From Hymenobacter jeongseonensis (lineage in GTDB: Bacteria; Bacteroidota; Bacteroidia; Cytophagales; Hymenobacteraceae), in contig NZ_JADQDQ010000011.1 in the NCBI RefSeq assembly GCF_015694725.1, positions 1-64,000 of the forward strand: a stretch of DNA of 64,000 nucleotides, written 5' to 3'. A program made the translations under genes and the position numbers. Under the pieces are notes generated by a model that worked only from the letters and a program-made list of their open reading frames with translations, did no database searches and had not been told where the DNA came from. Below, in pieces: positions 51,485 to 59,938 of this stretch (its first letter is position 1; every line of letters starts with the position of its first letter).

Positions 51485-52423
51485 CTACGCCGGCACGGCC
51501 GCAGCCGGCGCCCACTCCACACCCTGCTTCAGCCACTGCTGCGTGGCTTCCTCCGGCGAGCCGGGCTCGACGGTGTAGTTGTAGTGCCACTCGGCTTGCG
51601 GGGGCAGGCTCATGAGGATGCTTTCGGTGCGGCCGCCGGTTTCGAGGCCGAAGCGGGTGCCTCGGTCAATGGCGAGGTTGAACTCGGCGTAGCGGCTGCG
51701 GCGCACTTGCTGCCATTGCTTTTCCCGCTCAGTGAAAATCAGGCCCTGGTTTTGCCGCATGATGGCGGCGTAGGTGCGGCCGTAGAGTTCGCCCACGTCC
51801 TGCACGAAGGCAAACAGCTCTTCAAACGAGCCGTCTTGGCCCACGGTGAGGCGGTCGAAAAAGATGCCGCCTACGCCGCGCGTTTCCTTGCGATGCGGCA
51901 GGTAGAAATACTCGTCGGCCCACTTCTTAAAGCGCGAGTAATAGCTGGGGTCGTGACGCTGGCACATCTCGCGAATCTGCTCGTGAAACCAGCGGGCCTG
52001 CGCCTCGTCCACGTAAATCGGGGTCAGGTCGAGCCCGCCACCGAACCAGGCTTCACCGTTGCCGGCCTCAAAGTAGCGCACGTTCATGTGCGAGATGGGC
52101 ACCAGGGGGCTGCGCGGGTGCTGCACCACGCTCACGCCGGTGGCAAAGTAGCGCCGGTCGGGCAGGAGCAGCGCTTGCGCGGCCTGCTCGGTGAGGCCGC
52201 CGCGCACGGTGGAAAAGGCCACGCCGCCTTTCTCCAATATGTCGCCGTTTAGCAGCACGCGGGTGCGGCCCCCGCCACCGCCGGCGTGCTCCCAGGGCGT
52301 TTCCTGGAACTTGATGCCGCTGCCATCGGCCAGCTCCAGCCGGTAGCAGAGCCAATCTTGAAAGTGGCGCATCCAGTTCTCAACCCGGGTGCGGGGCAGG
52401 GTCAGGGTTTCAACAGCAGTCAT
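51485..52423 (-). CDS. hemF: Oxygen-dependent coproporphyrinogen III oxidase
   Basis: The product has 312 residues. Landmarks: WEHAGGGGGRTRVLLNGDIL, ISHMNVRYFEAGNGEAWFGGG, DLTPIYVDEAQARWFH, FKKWADEYFYLPHRKETRGV and GGIFFDRL. It decarboxylates coproporphyrinogen III late in heme synthesis, using O2. The presence of the aerobic enzyme beside a cbb3 oxidase region fits microaerobic growth. The C-terminus includes TRFGLETGGRTESILMSLPP, the usual end of the family. Confidence 0.95.
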   Translation of the reverse strand: MTAVETLTLPRTRVENWMRHFQDWLCYRLELADGSGIKFQETPWEHAGGGGGRTRVLLNGDILEKGGVAFSTVRGGLTEQAAQALLLPDRRYFATGVSVVQHPRSPLVPISHMNVRYFEAGNGEAWFGGGLDLTPIYVDEAQARWFHEQIREMCQRHDPSYYSRFKKWADEYFYLPHRKETRGVGGIFFDRLTVGQDGSFEELFAFVQDVGELYGRTYAAIMRQNQGLIFTEREKQWQQVRRSRYAEFNLAIDRGTRFGLETGGRTESILMSLPPQAEWHYNYTVEPGSPEEATQQWLKQGVEWAPAAAVPA

Positions 52424-52472
52424 GATGAAGCAGAGTTAAGCAAATGCGGAGTTAAGAATGAGCAGGACTGGT

Positions 52473-53393
52473 TCAGGCCCAGGCCACGGCGCGGTAGGCG
52501 GCGAGCCGGGCGGCGGCTTCTTCCTGGGCCAGGCGCTGCTGGCAGTGTTCGCAGCAGGCTTCGGGCACGGCGGGTTCGGTGGCGCGCAGCACCAGCACCG
52601 GGATTTGGGTGTGGTAGGCCTGCGTTTGGGTGTAGCACTGGTCGAAGTAGCGCAGGAGCTGCGCCGTGGTGGCCGGTGCAATGATGAGCAGCTGCGCCTG
52701 CGTGCGGGCGCAGTACTCGCTGATGCCTTCCAAGGGCGCTTCGTCTTCCACCAAATGCTCGGTGATGGTGGGCCAGGTGAGCTGCGACGCGGCCCGCCCG
52801 AGGGCCTGCTTCAGGCGCCGGCGCCGGGGCCGCGCCGTGCGCGGGTAGAACTGCACCAAATCCAGCGAACCCGGAAAGGCACTGGCCAGGCCCGAGAGCC
52901 GAGGCAGCAGGTGCAGGCCCAAGGCATCAAAATCGGCGGAGAAAACCAAGCTGTTGGGCAAGGAGCGGTGCTTGGCCGGCACCACCAGCACCGGGCAGCT
53001 CACCAGGGCGGCGATGGTGGCCGCGTGGTTGCCGGGGGCTTCTTCCTGGCCGCAGTCGATGTGCTCGAGGCCCATCACCACGAGGTCAGCGGCGCAGGCG
53101 GCGGCTTCGGCTTGCACATGGTCGTGCAGGCAGCCGGCCAGCACCCGGTAGCGGTACTGAATGCGGCGGCCATTTTGGCGGGTGAGCTGCTGGTAACGCA
53201 GGCGCTCAACCAACACGCGCAACCGCTGCTCCTGGGCCCGCAGCACGGCGGCGGGCTCGGCGGCCTGGTCATCGAGCTGGTGGCAGTACAGCAGCACCAC
53301 TTCGGCGGGCCAGCGCACGGCCAGCTTGTTGGCGTAAGCCAAGGTGAATTCGGCGGCCGGGGTGTGGTCGATGGGGACGAGAATGGTTTTCAT
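52473..53393 (-). CDS. Tandem universal-stress-family protein with Cys-rich tail
   Basis: The product has 306 residues. ATG 53393 (MKTILVPIDHTPAAEFTLAY) is the family start; the frame continues upstream only as a shadow of the SafE gene. The first Usp domain (1-145) ends LVVMGLEHIDCGQEEAP and VSCPVLVVPAKH. The second, shorter domain (150-275) ends TQIPVLVLRATEP. The tail PEACCEHCQQRLAQEEAAAR carries a CCxxC motif that could bind a metal. It follows the cco accessory genes on the same strand, and Usp proteins are often part of anaerobic or microaerobic regulons. Confidence 0.88.
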   Translation of the reverse strand: MKTILVPIDHTPAAEFTLAYANKLAVRWPAEVVLLYCHQLDDQAAEPAAVLRAQEQRLRVLVERLRYQQLTRQNGRRIQYRYRVLAGCLHDHVQAEAAACAADLVVMGLEHIDCGQEEAPGNHAATIAALVSCPVLVVPAKHRSLPNSLVFSADFDALGLHLLPRLSGLASAFPGSLDLVQFYPRTARPRRRRLKQALGRAASQLTWPTITEHLVEDEAPLEGISEYCARTQAQLLIIAPATTAQLLRYFDQCYTQTQAYHTQIPVLVLRATEPAVPEACCEHCQQRLAQEEAAARLAAYRAVAWA

Positions 53394-53443
53394 GAGCAGG
53401 GGCGCGCAGTAGGCCGAATAATGGGAGAGAAAATGAGAAGAGA

Positions 53444-54175
53444 CTAGTGACAGTCGTACACCGTGGCCCGCTGGGAAGCGGTGGTTTTGGCAGCGGAAGG
53501 CCCCAACTGCGGGCTCAGGTAAGGAATGCCGAGTCCCAGCCCGCGCACGATGAACAGCACCGCCAGCACCGAAGCCGCGTAGGGCACGGCCTGGCGCATG
53601 CGGGTGCGCCAGAACAACGGCACCAGGCGCCCGCTCAACGACAAGCCGAACATCAGCGGCAGCGTGCCCAGGCCAAAGCAGGCCATGTAAGCCGCCGCGC
53701 CCGCCACGCCCGGCGCGCTCAGCGCCCCGGCCAGCGCGAGGTACACCAGGCCGCAGGGCAGCAGGCCATTGAGCACGCCCGTGGCATACAGAGCCGACAG
53801 CGCAGGCCGCTGAAACAGGCGGCCCAAAGTGGTTTTCACCCAAGCCAGCGGCTGGTTCAGGCCCAGAGCACTGGCCAGGCGGCTGGTGTAGCGCTCCGGC
53901 ACCGCCACCAGCAGCAAAATCAGCACGCCCGAGGCAATGGATAAGCCCTGCTGCACCCCGGCTAGGCGCAGGCCTTGGCCCACCAGCCCGGCCGCGGCCC
54001 CTAGGGTAGCATAGGTCGTGACGCGGCCCAGGTTGTAGAGCAGGCGGCCGCCCGCGTAGCGCAGCGGCGAAGTCGCCTTATCCACGCCGCCGGGCAGCGC
54101 CAGGGCAATGGCCCCGCACATGCCCACGCAGTGGAAACTGCCCAGCAATCCAAAGAGGAATCCGGCCAAGAGCAT
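53444..54175 (-). CDS. SafE/TauE-like membrane protein of the cbb3 cluster
   Basis: The product has 243 residues with about six membrane segments and the opening AGFLFGLLGSFHCVGMCGAI. The CxxxC of FHCVGMCGAI is shared by this group and by copper- or thiol-handling CcoA/SafE-type proteins. Such genes regularly follow ccoGH in Bacteroidota and are thought to help metal delivery or maturation of the oxidase. It starts 8 bases after ccoH, so it is co-translated. Substrate unproven. Confidence 0.85.
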   Translation of the reverse strand: MLLAGFLFGLLGSFHCVGMCGAIALALPGGVDKATSPLRYAGGRLLYNLGRVTTYATLGAAAGLVGQGLRLAGVQQGLSIASGVLILLLVAVPERYTSRLASALGLNQPLAWVKTTLGRLFQRPALSALYATGVLNGLLPCGLVYLALAGALSAPGVAGAAAYMACFGLGTLPLMFGLSLSGRLVPLFWRTRMRQAVPYAASVLAVLFIVRGLGLGIPYLSPQLGPSAAKTTASQRATVYDCH

Positions 54176-54183
54176 GGTTTAGT

Positions 54184-54660
54184 TCAGTTAAGCGTGAGGT
54201 CTTGTTCGAGGAAATAGGCTTGTCCACCGGCCGTGAAATCGAGCTGAACGCGCCACAGGCCGGGCGCCATTTTGCTGGTGTTGATGGACTGCCGCAAATC
54301 CGCCGCCGGCTGCAGGGGCAGCGCGAAATCCAGGTCTTCGTTGGAAGGGCGGAAAAAGTGGACTTGGCCCTGCACGGCCTGGCCCGCCAGCGCCGCCGGC
54401 AACTCCAGCGTCAGGCGCCGGCTGGCGGCATCGTGGCGGATTTGCACCGGCGTGGGCAAAGCGGTGGTGCGGGCCACGGCGTCCATGCGCTGCTGGTGGG
54501 CCAGCTCCTTTTGGTAATAGTCGGCGCTGACCAGGTTCACGTCGGTTTGCATGGCCCGGTACACCATCGAGCCGATGTAGGCGGCGAACAGCACGAATAC
54601 CGCGATGATGGCGTAGGGCCAGATGTTGCGTTTGGGAGGGGAAACGGCCGGGTTAGTCAT
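54184..54660 (-). CDS. ccoH: FixH/CcoH family cbb3 assembly protein
   Basis: The product has 158 residues: one N-terminal membrane helix (NIWPYAIIAVFVLFAAYIGS), then VNLVSADYYQKELAHQQRMD, the FixH signature, and a beta-sandwich ending VQLDFTAGGQAYFLEQDLTL. CcoH stabilises early assembly intermediates of the cbb3 oxidase. It lies downstream of ccoG, separated by palindromic repeat C. Confidence 0.92.
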   Translation of the reverse strand: MTNPAVSPPKRNIWPYAIIAVFVLFAAYIGSMVYRAMQTDVNLVSADYYQKELAHQQRMDAVARTTALPTPVQIRHDAASRRLTLELPAALAGQAVQGQVHFFRPSNEDLDFALPLQPAADLRQSINTSKMAPGLWRVQLDFTAGGQAYFLEQDLTLN

Positions 54661-54681
54661 GGGTGTTTGGGTTTGAGAACG

Positions 54682-54776
54682 GTCATGCTGAGCGCAGTCG
54701 AAGCATCTCTACCGCTTCGTTGTGGCAGCGTTGATTACTACTGCGGTAGAGATGCTTCGGCTGCGCTCAGCATGAC
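54682..54776. repeat. Palindromic repeat, copy C (between ccoG and ccoH)
   Basis: The 34-base arms 54682-54715 and 54743-54776 match with a single C/T difference that still pairs as G-U in RNA. The centre reads TTCGTTGTGGCAGCGTTGAT, homologous to copy E and, reversed, to copy D. Confidence 0.9.
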
Positions 54777-54803
54777 GTGCTAATTAGTTGCCAGCACTAC
54801 CAG

Positions 54804-56213
54804 CTACTGCGATGGCCCGAGAAACTTGGTGCTGGTTTCCGAAATCAACTCGCCGCCGCTGAACAGGCCGATGCGGATTTTCTGGTTGGTGCGGTGCAGG
54901 GCGGTGCGGGGTAGTTCAGCGAAAAACACGCCTTCGGTGATGCCTTGGGCGGGCAGTTTCAGGCCATTGGTGCCGATGAGCGAAATCTGGCCCTGCGCGG
55001 GTTCGAGGATGCGCAGGGTGATGGGGTAGCGGCGGTTGGTTTTGTTGATGACCGAGATGTTGTAGAGGTTGGTGATGGTGCCGTGGTCGGTTTTTTGGTA
55101 GAGCTGCCCGGGCGTGCGTAGCACGGTGGCTTCCACGTTGGAGCGCGACACCAGCAGGCCCGTGAGCACGGCCAGCAGCAGCACCAGCCCGCCCGAGAGC
55201 GCCTTCACGCGGCCCGTGAACCGGAATTTGGTGCCGTTGGCAATGCCGTTTTCCGAGGCGTGGCGGATGAGGCCCTGCGGCAAATTCACCAGGTCCATGA
55301 TGGAATTGCAGGCATCGATGCAGGCGGTGCAGTTGGTGCACTCCATCTGCTGCGCGCCGTTGCGGATGTCGATGCCGGTGGGGCACACCTGCACGCACTG
55401 GTGGCAGTCGATGCAGTCGCCCTCGGTGCGCACCTTGTTCTTGTGCAGCTTCTCGCGCGGCTCGCCCCGCTTGTAGTCATAGGCCACTACCAGGCTGTCC
55501 TGGTCGAGCAATACGCCCTGCAGGCGGCCGTAGGGGCACACAATGGTGCACACCTGCTCCCGAAACCGCGCAAACACGGCGTAGAACACGCCCGTGAAGC
55601 CGATCATGGCCGCCAGCCCGCCCAAATGGGCCGTGAGCGGGTCGGTGATGATGGCCACCAGCGCATCCGAGCCGATGATGTAGGCCAGAAAGGTGTTGGC
55701 AATGAAAAACGAGACAGCCAGAAACAGAACGTGCTTGGTGGTTTTGCGCCAGAGCTTGTCCCAATCAAGCGCGCGCCGGTCGAGGGCCTTTTGCTGGGGG
55801 GCGTCGCCTTCCAGCCAGTACTCAATGCGGCGGAACACCATCTCAAGGAAAATGGTCTGCGGGCACACCCAGCCGCAAAACACGCGCCCGTACACCACCG
55901 TGAACAGGATGATGAACACCAGAAATGTGAGCGTGGCCAGCAGCAGAATGAAGAAGTCCTGCGGCCAGAATATCTGGCCGAAGATGATGAACTTCCGCGC
56001 CGGCAGGTTCAGCATCAGCAGCGGCAGGCCATTGAGCCGCAGCCAGGGCCCGGCAAACAGCACGGCCAGAAAGCCGTAGCTCAGCCACTTCCGGGCGCGG
56101 TAGAGGCGGCCGGCGGGCTTCTTAGGATAGAGCCACACCCGCTTGCCCGCCGCATCCACCGTGGAGATGCTGTCGCGGTAGGCGTCGTCGGGTTTGAATT
56201 GGGTGGTGGCCAT
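54804..56213 (-). CDS. ccoG: Cytochrome c oxidase accessory protein CcoG (4Fe-4S)
   Basis: The product has 469 residues. About five membrane segments flank a ferredoxin-like loop with CIDCHQCVQVCPTGIDIRNG and MECTNCTACIDACN, eight Cys for two 4Fe-4S clusters. VFCGWVCPQTIFLEMVFRRI precedes it. The C-terminal Ig-like domain includes VINKTNRRYPITLRIL. CcoG is a cupric reductase-type factor needed for copper insertion into the CcoN active site. The gene lies between palindromic repeats D and C. Confidence 0.95.
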   Translation of the reverse strand: MATTQFKPDDAYRDSISTVDAAGKRVWLYPKKPAGRLYRARKWLSYGFLAVLFAGPWLRLNGLPLLMLNLPARKFIIFGQIFWPQDFFILLLATLTFLVFIILFTVVYGRVFCGWVCPQTIFLEMVFRRIEYWLEGDAPQQKALDRRALDWDKLWRKTTKHVLFLAVSFFIANTFLAYIIGSDALVAIITDPLTAHLGGLAAMIGFTGVFYAVFARFREQVCTIVCPYGRLQGVLLDQDSLVVAYDYKRGEPREKLHKNKVRTEGDCIDCHQCVQVCPTGIDIRNGAQQMECTNCTACIDACNSIMDLVNLPQGLIRHASENGIANGTKFRFTGRVKALSGGLVLLLAVLTGLLVSRSNVEATVLRTPGQLYQKTDHGTITNLYNISVINKTNRRYPITLRILEPAQGQISLIGTNGLKLPAQGITEGVFFAELPRTALHRTNQKIRIGLFSGGELISETSTKFLGPSQ

Positions 56214-56247
56214 GGGTTGGAGGAAGTGGGAGGAAAATCAAATAGGG

Positions 56248-56345
56248 ACGTCATGCTGAGCGCAGTCGAAGCATCTCTACCGCAGGAGTAATCAACGCTA
56301 CCCAACGAAGCAGTAGAGATGCTTCGACTGCGCTCAGCATGACGT
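56248..56345. repeat. Palindromic repeat, copy D (between ccoP and ccoG)
   Basis: The perfect 33-base arms 56248-56280 and 56313-56345 begin ACGTCATGCTGAGCGCAGTC. The centre is the reverse complement of the copy C centre (GTAATCAACGCTACCCAACG), so D is inserted in the opposite orientation. Confidence 0.9.
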
Positions 56346-56368
56346 GCTACTGGGGTTGTAATCAGCCG

Positions 56369-57259
56369 TTACAGCTTGGCTACAGGCTTATTAGGAGCCT
56401 CTTTCTCGCCCTGCGGCTCCTTGGCATTAGCCGGCTTGGAGCCTTGCAAACTCAGGGCGTAGGACGCCACCTGCAGAATCTGCTTGCCAGAAAGCTTGCC
56501 TTTCCAGGCCACCATGCCCTTGCTCGGAATGCCGTACTTGATGGTTTTGTAGACGTGGTTCACCTCCCCGCCGTGCAGCCAGAATTCGTCGGTCAGGTTG
56601 GGACCGACTTTGCCCTCGGCGTTGGCGCCGTGGCAGGGGGCGCAGTTGGTGGTGTAGATGCTTTTGCCGCTGCTCAGGTCGGCCGCGGTGGCCAGGGCCT
56701 GGTAGGTGGTGAGCTTGGTGGGGTCATCGGCCCCGGCCGAGACGAGCAGCGCCGCCTGGCGCATTTCGGTTTCGTACTCAGCGGCTTGCAGCTGGCCCTT
56801 GGTGGTGAGGTGGTAGTAGCCCACGTACACAAGGCCAAACACGATGGTGAAGTAGAAACCGTACTTCCACCACGGCGGCAGGTCGTTGTCGAACTCGTGG
56901 ATGCCGTCGTAGTTGTGGTCGAGGAGCTCATCCTTGTACTCGCCGCGCACCAGCGTGGCATCGCCCACCAGCAGGCCCAGCACCTTGCCGCTCCAGGTGC
57001 CGTGCACCGTGGGCAGGTCGTAGAGCTGGCGCAGCTGCGTCTTCATCTGCACTACGATGGTGATGCCTACGGACAGCAGCGTCAGCAGCAGCACGCCCAA
57101 CAGGCCCAGCAGCAGCCAGAACAGCAGCTCCTGCTGGTTCATGCCGGCGGCTTTGGCGGGCGCGGTGGTTTCCGGAGTCTGGGCGTGGGCTACGCCGCGC
57201 AGCAGGAGGCTGGCCGCAGTCAGCAACGCCAATCGGGTGGTTTTCGCTGGCGCTAGCAT
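56369..57259 (-). CDS. ccoP: cbb3 oxidase subunit CcoP (single heme c)
   Basis: The product has 296 residues: signal or first helix, a membrane helix about 46-70, the FixP N-domain (DGIHEFDNDLPPWWKYGFYF), a second helix (FTIVFGLVYVGYYHL), then one cytochrome c domain with CAPCH at 206-210 and the methionine ligand region around GIPSKGMVAWKGKL. Proteobacterial CcoP has two hemes c; this one has one CxxCH, as is usual in Bacteroidota. Its start overlaps the end of ccoQ by 7 bases. Confidence 0.95.
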   Translation of the reverse strand: MLAPAKTTRLALLTAASLLLRGVAHAQTPETTAPAKAAGMNQQELLFWLLLGLLGVLLLTLLSVGITIVVQMKTQLRQLYDLPTVHGTWSGKVLGLLVGDATLVRGEYKDELLDHNYDGIHEFDNDLPPWWKYGFYFTIVFGLVYVGYYHLTTKGQLQAAEYETEMRQAALLVSAGADDPTKLTTYQALATAADLSSGKSIYTTNCAPCHGANAEGKVGPNLTDEFWLHGGEVNHVYKTIKYGIPSKGMVAWKGKLSGKQILQVASYALSLQGSKPANAKEPQGEKEAPNKPVAKL

Positions 57260-57450
57260 GAGGGGTTGGATTTAACGGGTTTCAGGGGCTCATCTTCCAG
57301 CAGCGGCAGCATGCTCATGGCACTGATGTGCTGGCGATTGACGACCAGCACGTACACCAACAGGGCTATGAAAAAGAGGAAGAAAATGACGAAGGAGATG
57401 AGCGGGTAAATCGAAATGCCCGTGATGGACTGCAGAACTTCTTTGTACAT
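57253..57450 (-). CDS. ccoQ: Small cbb3 subunit CcoQ/FixQ-like
   Basis: The product has 65 residues from ATG 57450 (MYKEVLQSITGISIYPLISF). One membrane helix (about 17-39) is followed by a short polar tail with MSMLPLLEDEPLKPVK. Size, topology and place between ccoNO and ccoP identify it. Upstream residues up to 57513 belong to palindromic repeat E. Stop and ccoP start overlap (ATGCTAG), so translation is coupled. Confidence 0.88.
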   Translation of the reverse strand: MYKEVLQSITGISIYPLISFVIFFLFFIALLVYVLVVNRQHISAMSMLPLLEDEPLKPVKSNPSC

Positions 57451-57489
57451 GGTGAGGAGGTTTTGGAGGGATTTGATTGCCAGCCGCCG

Positions 57490-57582
57490 GTCATGCTGAG
57501 CTTGTCGAAGCATCTCTGCCGCTTCGTTGTAAAGGCATTAATTACCATTGAGGTAGAGATGCTTCGACAAGCTCAGCATGAC
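57490..57582. repeat. Palindromic repeat, copy E (between ccoNO and ccoQ)
   Basis: The 31-base arms 57490-57520 and 57552-57582 have one G/A difference that pairs as G-U. The outer part GTCATGCTGAGC is shared with B-D, but the stem core reads TTGTCGAAG in place of GCAGTCGAAG. The centre GCTTCGTTGTAAAGGC is homologous to copy C. Confidence 0.9.
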
Positions 57583-57600
57583 GTTCTTTTTGCTGCGTGG

Positions 57601-59823
57601 CTACTGCGCGGCGGCATCCGCCGTGGCGGCGGCCTGCTCGGGCTTCACCTTGATGTCGGTGCCCAGGCGCTGGAGGTAGGCAATCAGGGCCACGATTTCC
57701 CGGTCGGATTTTACTACGATGTCTTCCTTTTTCAGGTCGGCCACGATGCCCTGGGCTTGTTTTTGGGCGTCGGCTACAGCTTGCTGGTCGTAGCCGGCGG
57801 GGTAGGGCGTGCCCAGCTGCTGGAGCACCCGGATTTTAGCGGGCAGGTCGGAGTAGTCAATTTCGTTATCGAGCAGCCACGGGTAGGGCGGCATGATGGA
57901 GCCGGGCGACATGCTGGTGGGGTCCATCATGTGGTTGTAATGCCAGGAGTGCGGGTATTTGCCGCCCAGGCGGTGCAAATCGGGCCCGGTGCGCTTGCTG
58001 CCCCACAGGAAGGGCCGGTCATACACAAACTCGCCGGCTTTGGAGTATTCGCCGTAGCGCTCGGTTTCGGAGCGGAAGGGGCGCACCATCTGGGTGTGGC
58101 AGTTCGAGCAGCCTTCCTTGATGTAAAGGTCGCGGCCCTGCAATTCGAGCGAGGTATAAGGCTTCACCGAGGCAATGGTGGGCACGTTGCTTTTCACCAG
58201 GAACATGGGCACCATTTCAATCACGCCGCCGATGAGAATGGCAATGGTAGCGCCCACGGCCAGCTGAAAGGGGCGGCGCTCCAGCCAGCGGTGCCAGTGG
58301 CCGCCGGTGGCGTGCGGGTCTTCGGCGGCGGGGAGCAGCGCGGGGGCCTGCGCCATTTCATTGGCCAGCAGCGCGCCACTTTTGGCCGTTTTGTACAGGT
58401 TTAACATCATCAAGAACACGCCGCTCAAATAGAGCACGCCGCCGATGCCGCGCAGGTAGTACATGGGCACAATCTGGATGACCGTTTCCAGGAAGTTGGG
58501 GTATTGCAGCATGCCCTCGGCGTTGAATTGCTTCCACATCAGCCCCTGCGTGAAGCCCGACCAATACATGGGAATGGCATAAAACAAGATGCCGAAGGTG
58601 CCCAGCCAGAAGTGAGTGTTGGCCAGCTTGGTGGAGAACAGCGGCGTTTTGTAGAGGCGCGGCCACAGCCAGTACAGCATGCCGAAAGTCAGGAAACCAT
58701 TCCAGCCTAGGGCACCAACGTGCACGTGAGCCACAATCCAGTCGGTGAAGTGGGCCAGGGCATTCACGTTTTTTAGCGCCAGCATGGGGCCCTCGAACGT
58801 GGCCATGCCGTAGGCCGTGATGGCCACCACGAAGAACTTAAGCACGGGCTCGGTGCGGACTTTGTCCCAGGCACCGCGCAGGGTCAGCAGGCCGTTTATC
58901 ATGCCGCCCCAGCTTGGCGCAATGAGCATGATGCTGAAGGCCACGCCCAGGCTCTGCGCCCAGTCGGGCAGTGCTGTGTACAGCAAGTGGTGCGGCCCGG
59001 CCCAGATGTAAATGAAAATAAGCGACCAGAAGTGAATGATGCTCAGGCGGTAGGAGTACACCGGACGCTCCGCTGCCTTGGGCAGGAAGTAGTACATCAA
59101 ACCCAGGTAGGGCGTGGTGAGGAAGAAGGCCACCGCGTTGTGGCCGTACCACCACTGCACCAGCGCGTCCTGCACGCCAGCATACATCGAGTAGCTTTTC
59201 ATGAAGCTCACCGGCAGCGCCATCGAGTTGACGATGTGCAGCACGGCCACCGTGAGGAAGGTGGCGATGTAGAACCAGATGCCCACATACAGGTGCCGCT
59301 CGCGCCGCTTGGCAATGGTGCCGAACATGTTCCAGCCAAACACCACCCACACCAGCGTAATGGCAATGTCGATGGGCCATTCCAGCTCGGCGTATTCCTT
59401 GCTGGTGGTGAGGCCCAACGGCAGCGAAATCACCGCCGAAACGATGATGAGCTGCCAGCCCCAGAAATGGATTTTGCTAAGCACGTCGGAGAACATCCGC
59501 GTCTTGCACAGGCGCTGCAAGGAATAGTACACACCCGTGAAAATGCCGTTGCCCACGAAGGCGAAAATCACGGCGTTGGTGTGCAGCGGCCGGATGCGGC
59601 CGAAGGTGGTGTAGGCGTTGCCCAGGTTCACCTCGGGCCGGGCCAGCTGAAAGGCGGCCAGCACCCCCACCAGCATCCCGATGATGCCCCAGACCACGGT
59701 GGCAATGCCAAAGTCGCGGACAATCTTGTTGTCGTAGAAGAAGGTCTCGATTCCGCGGGCGGGCGGCGGGGGCACCAAGAGGGGCAGGGTGGCCGCCGTG
59801 GGTACGTGTAATTCAGCTTGCAT
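57601..59823 (-). CDS. ccoNO: Fused cbb3 cytochrome oxidase subunits I and II (CcoN-CcoO)
   Basis: The product has 740 residues. The CcoN part (about 25-480) has twelve membrane segments with the expected heme-copper His contexts: ARPEVNLGNAYTTFGRIRPL then HTNAVIFAF, WWYGHNAVAFFLTTPYLGLM, and IVAHVHVGALGWNGFL. After a linker and one helix (LAVGATIAILIGGVIEMVPM), the CcoO part carries the heme c motif CSNCH at 572-576, followed by TQMVRPFRSETERYGEYSKA. It reduces O2 with high affinity and pumps protons. Fusion of N and O is usual in Bacteroidota. Its promoter has tandem FNR-type boxes. Confidence 0.96.
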   Translation of the reverse strand: MQAELHVPTAATLPLLVPPPPARGIETFFYDNKIVRDFGIATVVWGIIGMLVGVLAAFQLARPEVNLGNAYTTFGRIRPLHTNAVIFAFVGNGIFTGVYYSLQRLCKTRMFSDVLSKIHFWGWQLIIVSAVISLPLGLTTSKEYAELEWPIDIAITLVWVVFGWNMFGTIAKRRERHLYVGIWFYIATFLTVAVLHIVNSMALPVSFMKSYSMYAGVQDALVQWWYGHNAVAFFLTTPYLGLMYYFLPKAAERPVYSYRLSIIHFWSLIFIYIWAGPHHLLYTALPDWAQSLGVAFSIMLIAPSWGGMINGLLTLRGAWDKVRTEPVLKFFVVAITAYGMATFEGPMLALKNVNALAHFTDWIVAHVHVGALGWNGFLTFGMLYWLWPRLYKTPLFSTKLANTHFWLGTFGILFYAIPMYWSGFTQGLMWKQFNAEGMLQYPNFLETVIQIVPMYYLRGIGGVLYLSGVFLMMLNLYKTAKSGALLANEMAQAPALLPAAEDPHATGGHWHRWLERRPFQLAVGATIAILIGGVIEMVPMFLVKSNVPTIASVKPYTSLELQGRDLYIKEGCSNCHTQMVRPFRSETERYGEYSKAGEFVYDRPFLWGSKRTGPDLHRLGGKYPHSWHYNHMMDPTSMSPGSIMPPYPWLLDNEIDYSDLPAKIRVLQQLGTPYPAGYDQQAVADAQKQAQGIVADLKKEDIVVKSDREIVALIAYLQRLGTDIKVKPEQAAATADAAAQ

Positions 59824-59852
59824 GGGCCTGAGAAGAGTAGTTTTTACTGCTT

Positions 59853-59918
59853 CAAAGGTCCCGCAGACGGTATTTGGGAAATATGATAAAAGTCAGCCAA
59901 GGACTTGATTCCTATCAG
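59853..59918 (-). promoter_or_regulatory. ccoNO promoter with tandem FNR-type boxes
   Basis: As written on the plus strand: -7 element CAAAGGTC (59853-59860; GACCTTTG on the coding strand), 22 bases, proximal box ATGAT-AAAA-GTCAG (59883-59896), 8 bases, distal box TTGAT-TCCT-ATCAG (59905-59918). Box centres are 22 bp apart. The predicted transcript start is near 59848, about 25 bases before the ATG at 59823. The distal box is one base from the E. coli FNR consensus TTGAT-N4-ATCAA. Confidence 0.75.
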
Positions 59919-59938
59919 GCAGCCATATAGCGCAGGGC

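Noticed and set aside
53394..53843. N-terminal extension of the universal-stress protein to 456 residues
   Set aside because: The added part is a frame-shifted shadow of the SafE-like gene; MKTILVPIDHTP at 53393 is the canonical start.
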